From assembly GCA_019416865.1 (NCBI GenBank), contig DXWL01000027.1, positions 1-27,867 on the forward strand: 27,867 bases of DNA, written 5' to 3'. The position numbers and the translations under genes were made by a program. Every line of letters starts with the position of its first letter. Position 1 is the first letter of the stretch. The stretch is from Fusobacterium sp. (GTDB lineage Bacteria; Fusobacteriota; Fusobacteriia; Fusobacteriales; Fusobacteriaceae). The notes under the pieces are model-generated. The model was not told where the DNA came from. It worked only from the letters and a program-made list of their open reading frames with translations, and did no database searches. Shown here in pieces: positions 15,728 to 23,128 of the stretch.

Positions 15728-17023
15728 ATGAATAGGAAAAAAGAAGTTTTAATTTTAGGATTTGCTCTGTTTGCAATGTTTTTCGGAGCAGGAAATCTAA
15801 TTTTCCCTCCATCTCTTGGGATTGCTATGGGAAAAGATTGGCTTTTAGCTGGAATAGGATTTCTATTAACAGGAGTGGGACTTCCTCTTTTAGGAGTTCT
15901 TGCTTTTACAAAGGTAGGAAAACTTGAAGATTTCTCTGTAAAAATCTCTTCAAGATTTAATACAGTTTACTGTACTGCTCTTGTACTTGTAATTGGACCA
16001 TTATTTGCTATTCCAAGAACAGGTTCTACTACATTTGAAATGGGAGTTCTTCCATCTTTTCCAAATGTAAACCCATTTGTTCTATCAGTTATTACATCTA
16101 TCATCTTTTTTGGTGTTACTCTTATTCTTGTTATAAAAGAGTCAAAAATTACTGATATAATAGGAAAATTCCTTACTCCTATTATTCTTATTATTCTTGC
16201 TGCAATCGCTGTTTTGGGAATAACTGGAGATATTGGAACTGCTGTTGATAAAAATATCACAGGAGTTTTTTCAAATGGATTTGTAAATGGATATCAAACA
16301 ATGGATGCTCTTGCATCTGTACTTTTTGGAGTTGTAATTATTAAAGGACTTGAAGGAAAAGGAATAACAAATGAAAAAGAACAAAGATACTTCCTTTCAG
16401 GTTCAGCTCTTATTGCTGCTCTTGGACTTGGACTTATTTACTTCAGTCTTATGTATCTTGGAGCAAGAGTAAGCGGGGTGGGAGAATTCTCTACTACAAG
16501 TGCTGCTCTTTATCTTGCTGAAATTACTCTTGGTTCTGCAGGAAAAATTGCTTTTGGTATATGTGTAGCTGCTGCTTGTCTTACTACTTCTGTAGGACTT
16601 GTTGCAATCGCAAGTGATTGGTTTGCAAGACTTACACCAATTTCTTATAAATTATGGTCTATTATTATCTGTATATTCTCAGGTACTATGGCAATAGGGG
16701 GAGTTGATTTCATTATAAAACTTTCAATTCCTGTTTTATGTATTCTATATCCTGTAACAATAATTCTTATTCTTTTAAATATTTTTGGAGTAAAACATGT
16801 ATTAGTTTATAGAGCTGCTACTTATGTAACACTTCTTGTTATTACACTTGAAGAAGTTGGAGCTAAAATTTTACATATCAACTCTATTTCTGCTGTTCTT
16901 CAAAAAATTCCTTTAGCTCAAGAAGGATTTGTATGGGTTCTTCCATGTATTGTTGGAATGATAATAGCATCTATTATTGCACCTATAAGAAAATCTGCCA
17001 AATTAAAAGCAAAAAGTAATTAA
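15728..17023 (+). CDS. brnQ: Branched-chain amino acid carrier BrnQ (LIVCS family)
   Basis: This 431-aa protein has 12 predicted membrane segments and the hallmarks of BrnQ: FALFAMFFGAGNLIFPPSLG at the N-terminus (the FGAGNLIFP motif) and PLFAIPRTGSTTFEMGV (the PRT motif, about residues 91-107). These motifs give high confidence in the LIVCS family, which takes up Leu, Ile and Val by sodium or proton symport. AGGAGG at 15712-15717 precedes the ATG by 10 bases. It stands alone behind its own promoter and attenuator, next to the liv operon, so the cell has a high-affinity ABC system and a secondary carrier side by side, each with its own peptide leader. Confidence 0.95.
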   Translation: MNRKKEVLILGFALFAMFFGAGNLIFPPSLGIAMGKDWLLAGIGFLLTGVGLPLLGVLAFTKVGKLEDFSVKISSRFNTVYCTALVLVIGPLFAIPRTGSTTFEMGVLPSFPNVNPFVLSVITSIIFFGVTLILVIKESKITDIIGKFLTPIILIILAAIAVLGITGDIGTAVDKNITGVFSNGFVNGYQTMDALASVLFGVVIIKGLEGKGITNEKEQRYFLSGSALIAALGLGLIYFSLMYLGARVSGVGEFSTTSAALYLAEITLGSAGKIAFGICVAAACLTTSVGLVAIASDWFARLTPISYKLWSIIICIFSGTMAIGGVDFIIKLSIPVLCILYPVTIILILLNIFGVKHVLVYRAATYVTLLVITLEEVGAKILHINSISAVLQKIPLAQEGFVWVLPCIVGMIIASIIAPIRKSAKLKAKSN

Positions 17024-17033
17024 TATTATAAAA

Positions 17034-17237
17034 TATGGGGCTGTTGCATTTATAAAATTGTAAAAATAAAATTCTCGATATTAAAAATTGTTTCGTAATT
17101 TATGCAGCGAAACAGAATACTGAAAATTTGACTGTCTGAACGAAGTGAGTTTCGAATTTTCTTTCTATGAGCAATATAAATAGAAACTATTTTTTCCTAG
17201 AGAATTTTATTTTTTACAAATTTGCAACAGCCCCATA
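17034..17237. mobile_element. MITE-like element, 204 bp, with terminal inverted repeats
   Basis: The ends are a perfect 15-bp inverted repeat: TATGGGGCTGTTGCA (17034-17048) and TGCAACAGCCCCATA (17223-17237). Similarity continues imperfectly inward to about 45 bases, with TAAAATTCTC and GAGAATTTTA at the inner ends. The interior holds two smaller hairpins (GTTTCG/CGAAAC near 17090-17115; GAAAATTTGA/TCGAATTTTC near 17122-17161) and no ORF with a ribosome site. A CTGTTGCA core recalls IS ends such as those of the IS6 family, from memory only. It sits between the convergent ends of brnQ and the aminotransferase gene and could end transcription of both. No clear target-site duplication can be separated, because the flanks continue the inverted repeat. 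Confidence 0.6.
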
Positions 17238-17240
17238 TTT

Positions 17241-18389
17241 TTATAAACTTATTTTTTCTATTCTGTCAAAAGCTTCTTTTAAAATAGCTATATCAAGTGT
17301 ACAAGCTATTCTTACAAATCCTTTTACCCCAAAAGTATCTCCATTAACTACAGCGATATTATAATTATTAAAAAGATAATCTGTAAACTCCTGTGAACTC
17401 ATTCCTGTTTTCTTTATATTTACAAAAAGATATATCCCTCCTTCAGGTTTAAAGCAATCAAGAAAATCTATATTTTTAATTCTGTTATAACAATATTCCA
17501 CTCTCTCTTTAAAGATTGGAACTATATTTTCTTTCAGCCGTTTATAATCTTTTAAAGCATAAAGAGCACATCTTTGTGAAACAGAAGGGGCACTGTATAT
17601 AATAGCTTCATTTATAAAATTCACACACTCTATAATCTCTCTTGGAGCAAACATATACCCTATACGCCATCCTGTCATAGCAAAGTTTTTAGAAAAACTG
17701 CATACAGTAACTGTTCTCTCCTTCATATCAGGAAGAGTGGCAAGTGGAGTAAATTTTTTTTCATATGAGAAAAAATCATACACGTCATCAGCTACAACTA
17801 AAATATCATGTTCTATAGCAAACTCTCTTATAAGATTTAAACTTTCAAGAGTATAGCAAACCCCTGTTGGATTTGAAGGAGAATTTACCACAATAGCTTT
17901 TGTCTTATCTGTTACAGCTTTTTCCAAATCCTCTTTTATAAGCTGAAAACCATTCTCAAATTTTGTTTCAACTATTACAGGCTTTCCTCCTGAAAGAGTA
18001 ATTTGATCTGCATATACAGGAAAGAAAGGTGCAAGAAGTATAATCTCATCTTCAGGATTTAAAATACTTTTAAATAGAAGATAAAGCCCATGACACGCTC
18101 CAGTAACTACCATTACATTTTCAGGAGTATAATCGTAATTATCAAAATTTTCTCTGTGATATTTGCATATTTCTTGACGAAGTTCTAAATATCCGTAAGA
18201 ATTTGTATAGTGAGTATGTCCAGCCTCTGCATCAGCCATAGCTTTATGAATTATCTCTTTATCTGTATGAATGTCTAAATCTCCTATTCCCAAATTAATA
18301 GGAGTATAAGGAAGATCTATAGAAAACTCTTTTTTCTCTCCCATTGAATATTCTCTTTTTAAAAATTTATCAGCTATAAAATTTCTCAT
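17241..18389 (-). CDS. Pyridoxal-phosphate aminotransferase, class I/II
   Basis: This 382-aa fold-type I aminotransferase has the expected PLP residues: Schiff-base Lys234 in SFSKNFAMTGWRIGY, Asn173 in SPSNPTG, Asp201 and Tyr204 in VADDVYDFF, and a C-terminal substrate Arg in GFVRIACTLD. It moves an amino group from an amino acid to a keto acid in the cytoplasm. It is the third gene after an amino-acid binding lipoprotein and a GldA/HcxA-like dehydrogenase, 15 bases behind the latter. E. coli also has an aminotransferase (YbdL, acting on Met/aromatic keto acids) next to HcxA (YbdH), so transamination followed by keto-acid reduction is the likely route. The amino acid is not determined; MalY/PatB-type lyase activity is less likely. 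Confidence 0.85.
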   Translation of the reverse strand: MRNFIADKFLKREYSMGEKKEFSIDLPYTPINLGIGDLDIHTDKEIIHKAMADAEAGHTHYTNSYGYLELRQEICKYHRENFDNYDYTPENVMVVTGACHGLYLLFKSILNPEDEIILLAPFFPVYADQITLSGGKPVIVETKFENGFQLIKEDLEKAVTDKTKAIVVNSPSNPTGVCYTLESLNLIREFAIEHDILVVADDVYDFFSYEKKFTPLATLPDMKERTVTVCSFSKNFAMTGWRIGYMFAPREIIECVNFINEAIIYSAPSVSQRCALYALKDYKRLKENIVPIFKERVEYCYNRIKNIDFLDCFKPEGGIYLFVNIKKTGMSSQEFTDYLFNNYNIAVVNGDTFGVKGFVRIACTLDIAILKEAFDRIEKISL

Positions 18390-18404
18390 GGCTCTCTTCC
18401 TCTC

Positions 18405-19463
18405 TTATAAGCTCAACATTATTTTTTTCAAATCTGTCATATCAAAATCAAAATCAATTAAATCAGGTCCTGCAAGAATAGCATTTATAACCGTTGTTTC
18501 CTCTTGAAGAAACTCTTCCATCACTGCTACATCTGTAAATTTTATAGGAAACTTCATTTCTTTATAAAATGGCAGTAAATCTTTATACTCTTCCTCTCTT
18601 CCTTCAAGAAGAAGCTGTACAAGTATTCCAAAAGATACAACCTCTCCATGAAGATGTTCTCTCTCTGTTCTTGGAAGCTCTGTTAATCCATAAAAAACAG
18701 AGTGAGCCACAGCACCATTTAAAAATTCATCTACAAGATTTGAAACCATACCAGTATTTACTATTATTGCAAGAACTATTTTCTTAAACTCTTCATTTAT
18801 TTCATTGCTGTAATAAGCTGAAATACCATTTTTAAGTATCATATCTCTGCATAAAGCACTTATTTGTATTCCCATTGAACTTGGAAAATTTATATCCATT
18901 TTCTTAGAAATCATATATTCATGTTTCATTCTTACTTCATAAAATTTTGCAAGAGTATCTCCCATTCCTGCCCAAATATATTTTTTAGGAGCATTTTTTA
19001 TTGTTTGAAGATCTATAAATACTTTTTTAGGAGGTGCATTAAAGACAGCAAACTCTTTGAAAGTTTTATCATTGTTATACACCACAGAAAGAGCTGATGT
19101 TCCTGCACAGGTAGAAGCAATGGTAGGTACTACAAACATATCTGCCTTTAGTCTGTCTGCTACTATCTTTCCTGTATCTATAGCTTTTCCCCCTCCTGCC
19201 CCAATAACAAGAGTATATCCTTTTCCCTGTACCTTTTCTAAAATTTCATCTGCGTGTTCATAAGAGCATTCCCCTTGATATTTTTCTACAATATATTCTT
19301 TTTCTGAAAGAGCATATAAAAGATTATTTTTTATTGCTGCAAATGACTTTTCCCCTGTTATAACAACAATTTTTTCATAATCCTGTACAGCTTCCTTTAA
19401 ATTTTCCCATATATTTATATCCACACAATATGATGTGAAAGCAAAATTTTCAAACATTTTCAT
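18405..19463 (-). CDS. Iron-containing alcohol dehydrogenase family, GldA/HcxA-like
   Basis: This 352-aa group III alcohol dehydrogenase has the NAD-binding stretch VIGAGGGKAIDTGK (86-99) and the metal ligands Asp169 (AGMGDTLAKFYE), His254 (VAHSVFYGL) and His272 (EHLHGEVVSFG). It contains PTIASTCAGTSALSVVYN, as in glycerol dehydrogenase and in E. coli HcxA (YbdH), a hydroxycarboxylate dehydrogenase that reduces 2-keto acids. Linkage to an aminotransferase and an amino-acid binding protein favours the 2-keto-acid reductase role over glycerol oxidation. It would yield 2-hydroxy acids and recycle NADH in amino-acid fermentation. It lies 16 bases after the binding-protein gene, clearly in one operon. 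Confidence 0.8.
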   Translation of the reverse strand: MKMFENFAFTSYCVDINIWENLKEAVQDYEKIVVITGEKSFAAIKNNLLYALSEKEYIVEKYQGECSYEHADEILEKVQGKGYTLVIGAGGGKAIDTGKIVADRLKADMFVVPTIASTCAGTSALSVVYNNDKTFKEFAVFNAPPKKVFIDLQTIKNAPKKYIWAGMGDTLAKFYEVRMKHEYMISKKMDINFPSSMGIQISALCRDMILKNGISAYYSNEINEEFKKIVLAIIVNTGMVSNLVDEFLNGAVAHSVFYGLTELPRTEREHLHGEVVSFGILVQLLLEGREEEYKDLLPFYKEMKFPIKFTDVAVMEEFLQEETTVINAILAGPDLIDFDFDMTDLKKIMLSL

Positions 19464-19479
19464 TCCCCTTTTCTATTTT

Positions 19480-20217
19480 TTAAACTCCATATTGTTTTCT
19501 TAAATTTTCAATAGTTCCGTCATTTAACATCTCTTCTATAACTTTGCTGAATTTTTCTGCAAGTTCAGTATCGTCTTTATTAAATGCAACAGCTTTAGGT
19601 TCTCCTTCAAGTGTTCCTACCATTACAAGTTCAGGGTTTTTATCTATAAATTTTTGTGCTACACTTTCATCAACGACCATTCCATTTACCTTTCCAGATT
19701 TTAGTGCTACAAGAGCTCCTGTATTTGATGAAAATGGAATTACTTCTGCTCCGGCAATTTTTCTTGCACTGGCTTCTTTTGTAGTTCCTAATTCAACACC
19801 GTATTTTTTTCCTGATAAATCATTCATATCTTTTATTGGATTTACTTTGCTTGTAACAATTGCTACTTTTGAGCTAAGATAAGGAACTGAAAAATTAACA
19901 GCTTTTTCTCTTTCAGGAGTAATACTCATTCCAGCTATAACAAGATCAACTTTTTTTGTTTGAAGTGCAGGAATAAGTCCGTCAAAATTTGTATTCAACC
20001 ATTTATACTCTATCCCCATTCTTTTTGCAGCTTCTTTTATAATATCTGCATCTAACCCTGCAACCTCTCCATTTTCAATAAACTCAAAAGGAGGATACTC
20101 TGCATTTGTTCCTACAACATAAACCTTATTCTCAGGTGCTTTCTCTTTATCTCCTCCACACCCTACAAACATACCCACAACAGATAACACAACTAATAAT
20201 TTTTTTAACACTTTCAT
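19480..20217 (-). CDS. Amino-acid ABC transporter substrate-binding lipoprotein (family 3), orphan
   Basis: This 245-aa protein has a lipoprotein signal with lipobox MFVGC (Cys20). It belongs to extracellular solute-binding family 3 (HisJ/ArtJ/GlnH-like): VVGTNAEYPPFEFIENGEVA, GLDADIIKEAAKRMG, LIPALQTKKVDLVIAGMSIT, the ligand-clamping Arg in PEREKAVNFSVPYL, and a C-terminal VVDESVAQKFI. It binds a free amino acid outside the inner membrane. No permease or ATPase gene is next to it, so it either lends itself to a transporter coded elsewhere or acts as a sensor. It is the first gene of the operon with the dehydrogenase and aminotransferase, which would make its ligand the substrate of that pathway. 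Confidence 0.88.
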   Translation of the reverse strand: MKVLKKLLVVLSVVGMFVGCGGDKEKAPENKVYVVGTNAEYPPFEFIENGEVAGLDADIIKEAAKRMGIEYKWLNTNFDGLIPALQTKKVDLVIAGMSITPEREKAVNFSVPYLSSKVAIVTSKVNPIKDMNDLSGKKYGVELGTTKEASARKIAGAEVIPFSSNTGALVALKSGKVNGMVVDESVAQKFIDKNPELVMVGTLEGEPKAVAFNKDDTELAEKFSKVIEEMLNDGTIENLRKQYGV

Positions 20218-20251
20218 AAACTCTCACCTCTTAATAAAAATTTTTTAATAT

Positions 20252-20283
20252 AAAAACACCGGTTCCTCCAAAAAGAACCGGTG
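20252..20283 (-). terminator. Leader terminator (attenuator) upstream of the binding-protein operon
   Basis: Read on the minus strand: CACCGGTTC (20283-20275), a 9-base loop, GAACCGGTG (20265-20257), then five T (20256-20252). This GC-rich 9-bp stem lies between the leader ORF and the ATG at 20217. Confidence 0.85.
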
Positions 20284-20331
20284 CTTGTGAACATTAATTA
20301 TAAATTAGTATATACTATAAATTATAAAATT

Positions 20332-20430
20332 CTATATTTTTACAGAATAAAATGCCACATCAAACAGTTTTTTATGTAGGAATAAATCTATATTTGATTG
20401 TTGCATCTTCCTTATTACTGTATGTAACAT
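20332..20430 (-). CDS. Leader ORF of the binding-protein operon, 32 aa
   Basis: On the minus strand, the ATG at 20430 follows GGGGGAG (20441-20435) by 4 bases and the frame ends with TAG at 20334-20332. The peptide begins MLHTVIRKMQQSNIDLFLHK and has 32 residues. Composition is mixed (5 Leu, 4 Lys, 3 Phe, 4 Ile, 2 His), so no single controlling amino acid stands out, unlike the liv and brnQ leaders. It lies about 28 bases from the predicted transcript start, is almost exactly covered by a long imperfect hairpin (20341-20422), and precedes a terminator. It may be a leader peptide, or the region may be an RNA sensor in which the ORF is incidental. Confidence 0.5.
   Translation of the reverse strand: MLHTVIRKMQQSNIDLFLHKKLFDVAFYSVKI
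20341..20422 (-). promoter_or_regulatory. Long imperfect hairpin in the leader of the binding-protein operon
   Basis: The arms 20341-20364 and 20393-20422 pair in four blocks: TACAG/CTGTA, AATAA/TTATT, ATGC/GCAT and ATCAAA/TTTGAT, separated by internal loops, with a 28-base apical loop. About 20 pairs make an extended stem within the leader transcript. It does not match a riboswitch class that I know. It could be an aptamer or a translation-sensitive regulatory fold. Confidence 0.5.
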
Positions 20431-20464
20431 TTTTCTCCCCCTTAAAATTTTATTAATTGCAATG

Positions 20465-20493
20465 ATTATATTACTATTTTTTTAGATTGTCAA
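20465..20493 (-). promoter_or_regulatory. Promoter of the binding-protein operon (perfect consensus)
   Basis: On the minus strand: TTGACA (20493-20488), a 17-base spacer and TATAAT (20470-20465). This is an exact sigma-70 consensus. The transcript would start near 20458 and carry a leader of about 240 bases. Confidence 0.9.
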
Positions 20494-20523
20494 CATTTTT
20501 TTGTTTTCTTTGCATATCCTCAA

Positions 20524-20552
20524 TTGACAGAAACACTTTTGAGGAGTATAAT
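20524..20552 (+). promoter_or_regulatory. Promoter of the mrp gene (perfect consensus)
   Basis: TTGACA (20524-20529), a 17-base spacer and TATAAT (20547-20552), back to back with the equally perfect minus-strand promoter; the two -35 boxes are 30 bases apart. The 5' leader to the ATG is about 75 bases and AT-rich. Confidence 0.9.
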
Positions 20553-20632
20553 TATTTAGTGTATAAACTTAATAAGTTTTATAATTTTATATTTTTACAT
20601 AATTAAAATCTTAGAATGAGGAGATGAAAAGT

Positions 20633-21454
20633 ATGAATCACGGTGCTAAACCAATGAGCGATTTAGATTTAAGAGTTAAAAGCAACATGGAAAAAATTAA
20701 GCATAAAATCGTCGTTATGAGTGGTAAAGGTGGAGTAGGAAAATCTACTATGTCTACAAATATTGCTTATGGACTTGCTATGAAAGGATATAAAGTAGGA
20801 ATTGTTGATGCTGACATTCACGGACCAAATATTGCACTTATGCTTGGGCAAGAAGGATATAAGATGCCTACATTTGAGCCTCTTTCTCTTCTTGATGGAA
20901 ATCTTAAAGTGGTTTCTTTAAGTTTCTTCCTTCCTACATCAGATGATCCTGTAATTTGGAGAGGACCTGCTAAAATGGGAGCTATACATCAATTCCTTGG
21001 AGATATAAAATGGGGAGAACTTGATTATCTTGTTGTTGACCTTCCTCCTGGAACAGGAGATGAACCTCTTACTATGGCACAATCTCTTGGAGATCTTGAT
21101 GGATGTGTTATTGTTACTACTCCTCAAGATGTAGCTATTCTAGACTCAAGAAAATCAGTTAAATTCTCTCAAATGGTAGGAATGCCTGTTTTAGGAATTG
21201 TAGAAAATATGAGTGGATTTGTTTGCCCTCACTGTGGTGAAAGAATTGATATATTCAAAACTGGTGGAGGAGAAAAAGCTGCTAAAGATCTTAATGTTGA
21301 GTTTCTTGGAAAAGTTCCTATGGTTCCAGGAATTGTAGAAGCAGGGGACAGCGGACACCCTTATATTGCATCAAAAGAAAAAAATTCAGCTTCTGAAGCT
21401 ATGGAAAAAATTATAGACAGACTTATAGAAAAAACTTCTAAATACGAAGCTTAA
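20633..21454 (+). CDS. mrp: Mrp/ApbC-type P-loop NTPase, Fe-S cluster carrier
   Basis: The protein is 273 aa from the ATG at 20633. An in-frame ATG at 20624 directly abuts the TGAGGAG ribosome site and is less likely. It is a MinD/Mrp-family ATPase with deviant Walker A MSGKGGVGKST (29-39), GIVDADIHGPNIALML, DYLVVDLPPGTGDEPLT and VTTPQDVAILDS. The metal-binding C198-P-H-C201 in FVCPHCGE is the pair that holds a bridging [4Fe-4S] cluster in Mrp/Nbp35 dimers. It loads Fe-S clusters onto apoproteins in the cytoplasm. It lacks the N-terminal DUF59 domain found in many bacterial Mrp proteins. It is monocistronic, with its own perfect promoter and terminator. Confidence 0.92.
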   Translation: MNHGAKPMSDLDLRVKSNMEKIKHKIVVMSGKGGVGKSTMSTNIAYGLAMKGYKVGIVDADIHGPNIALMLGQEGYKMPTFEPLSLLDGNLKVVSLSFFLPTSDDPVIWRGPAKMGAIHQFLGDIKWGELDYLVVDLPPGTGDEPLTMAQSLGDLDGCVIVTTPQDVAILDSRKSVKFSQMVGMPVLGIVENMSGFVCPHCGERIDIFKTGGGEKAAKDLNVEFLGKVPMVPGIVEAGDSGHPYIASKEKNSASEAMEKIIDRLIEKTSKYEA

Positions 21455-21475
21455 TTTTAAATTTTATTATTACAC

Positions 21476-21505
21476 AAAAGAGGAGGGCATCTGCCCTTCT
21501 TTTAT
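21476..21505 (+). terminator. Intrinsic terminator after mrp
   Basis: AAAAGA-GG-AGGGCA (21476-21489) pairs with TGCCCT-TCTTTT (21492-21503), with a GG bulge, a very tight TC loop and a T-rich end. Confidence 0.8.
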
Positions 21506-21534
21506 TTTACAAATTTTTTATTTTATATTATACT
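21506..21534 (+). promoter_or_regulatory. Promoter of cobQ
   Basis: TTTACA (21506-21511), a 17-base spacer and TATACT (21529-21534). The leader of about 40 bases is too short for a cobalamin riboswitch. Confidence 0.6.
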
Positions 21535-21583
21535 AATAGGTAAGAGTTAATCTTATTTTTGAAAAATGAAAAAGAGGTGTTTT

Positions 21584-23083
21584 ATGCATAAAAAAATAAT
21601 GTTACAAGGTACTGGTTCGTCAGTGGGAAAATCAATTCTTACAGCTGGATTATGCAGAATTTTTGCTCAAGACGGATATAAAGTTGCCCCTTTTAAATCT
21701 CAAAATATGGCTCTTAATTCCTTTGTGGATATAGACGGAAAGGAGATGAGCAGAGCACAGGTTGTTCAAGCTGAAGCTTGTAATGCTGTACCAAGATGTT
21801 TTATGAATCCTATTCTTTTAAAACCTACAGGAGAAGATAACTGCTCACAGGTAATTATTGAAGGAGTTCCTTTCAAAAATATGAATGCACAGGAATACTA
21901 CAGCAACTCTGAAAAATTTAAAAAAATTGCTCTAAGAAACTATAATAAATTAAAAAAAGAATTTGAAATAGGAGTAATCGAAGGAGCTGGAAGTCCTGCA
22001 GAAATAAATTTAAGAGAACAAGATCTTGTAAATATGGGAATGGCTGAACTTGTGAATGCTCCTGTTATACTTATAGGAGATATTGAAAGAGGAGGCGTTT
22101 TTGCTTCTATCTATGGAACAGTTATGCTTCTTGATGAAGCTGATAGAAATAGAATTAAAGGATATATTATAAATAAATTCAGAGGGGATGAATCTCTTTT
22201 AGATAAAGGGATCTCTATGATGGACAGTGCCTTAAAAAAACAGGGACTTGATATTCCTTGTCTTGGAATTATTCCATTCACAAAAATAAATCTTGAAAAA
22301 GAGGACAGCTATACATACGATTCTCTATCAAATCACAGCCCTGAAAAAGAGATTAATATTGCTGTTATAAAATTTGATAAAATGTCAAACTCAACAGATT
22401 TTACTTCACTTTTGATGTATGATGATGTTAATCTTCAATATATTGAAACTGCTGAACAGCTTACAGATGACTATGATATTATTATTCTTCCTGGAAGTAA
22501 AAATGCTATCTATGATTTTAGTTTAACAAAAGAGAGAAGAATAGCTAAAAAAATTCAGGAAATGGCTGAAAAGGGAAAAATTATTATAGGAATTCATAGT
22601 GGTTTCCAAATGCTTGGAAAAAGTATAAAAGATTTAGAGCAGGTTGAAAGTTCTTATCTTAAAATTGAAGGAATGGGACTTCTTGATATTACTACAAAAA
22701 TGGAGAGTAAAAAATATACTAAACAAGTAGGTGTTACTCTGCAGAACTGTACTGGAATACTTGAAGGATTCGATGGACTTCAAATAAATGGATACGAGAT
22801 ACATCAAGGAGTTACTACAGGAAATACAGATTATTCTGTAGCCGATGATAAAGGATTTAGTATTATCTGTCGTGATAATATCATAGGAACATACATTCAT
22901 GGAATTTTTGATACTCCAAAATTTACCAGAAAACTTCTTAACAAGGTAAGAGCACAAAAAGGACTTGAACCTGTTTTTGATTATATGAATATTGAAACAT
23001 TTAAAGAGAAAGAATATAAAAGACTGGCTAAAATTATGAGGAGTCATCTTGATATGGAAAAAATATATTCTATTTTAAAATAG
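21584..23083 (+). CDS. cobQ: Cobyric acid synthase-like amidotransferase lacking the glutaminase cysteine
   Basis: The protein is 499 aa from the ATG at 21584. An upstream in-frame ATG at 21566 lies before the AGAGGTG ribosome site. The N-terminal amidoligase half is intact: MLQGTGSSVGKSILTAGLCR (P-loop), PFKSQNMALNS, GAGSPAEINLREQDLVNMG, GDIERGGVFAS and INKFRGD. The C-terminal half is the CobB/CobQ glutaminase domain, but the nucleophile elbow reads GIHSGFQMLG where the family has GICGGYQMLG. His338 (codon CAT at 22595-22597) therefore replaces the catalytic Cys, while the distal His439 in GTYIHGIFD is kept. CobQ amidates adenosylcobyrinic a,c-diamide to cobyric acid; this one may use free ammonia, or do something else. 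No other cobalamin gene is in the window. Confidence 0.88.
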   Translation: MHKKIMLQGTGSSVGKSILTAGLCRIFAQDGYKVAPFKSQNMALNSFVDIDGKEMSRAQVVQAEACNAVPRCFMNPILLKPTGEDNCSQVIIEGVPFKNMNAQEYYSNSEKFKKIALRNYNKLKKEFEIGVIEGAGSPAEINLREQDLVNMGMAELVNAPVILIGDIERGGVFASIYGTVMLLDEADRNRIKGYIINKFRGDESLLDKGISMMDSALKKQGLDIPCLGIIPFTKINLEKEDSYTYDSLSNHSPEKEINIAVIKFDKMSNSTDFTSLLMYDDVNLQYIETAEQLTDDYDIIILPGSKNAIYDFSLTKERRIAKKIQEMAEKGKIIIGIHSGFQMLGKSIKDLEQVESSYLKIEGMGLLDITTKMESKKYTKQVGVTLQNCTGILEGFDGLQINGYEIHQGVTTGNTDYSVADDKGFSIICRDNIIGTYIHGIFDTPKFTRKLLNKVRAQKGLEPVFDYMNIETFKEKEYKRLAKIMRSHLDMEKIYSILK

Positions 23084-23112
23084 TTACCTATAATTATAGG
23101 TAACTATTTTTT
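23077..23112. terminator. Bidirectional terminator overlapping the cobQ stop codon
   Basis: AAAATAGTTACCTATAA (23077-23093) and TTATAGGTAACTATTTT (23094-23110) form a perfect 17-bp inverted repeat with no spacer (at least the central bases will form the loop). The cobQ stop TAG (23081-23083) lies in the left arm. Both ends are T-rich on the exiting strand, so it can serve cobQ and the minus-strand 71-aa gene. Confidence 0.85.
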
Positions 23113-23128
23113 AGAGGTTTATTATATT

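Noticed and set aside
17167..17364. A 65-codon plus-strand ORF spanning the MITE end and the aminotransferase tail
   Set aside because: It overlaps the aminotransferase gene antisense and crosses the inverted repeat; no ribosome site is seen.
21535..21583. A cobalamin riboswitch before cobQ
   Set aside because: The predicted leader is only about 40 bases, far too short for that aptamer, and no B12-box-like sequence is visible.
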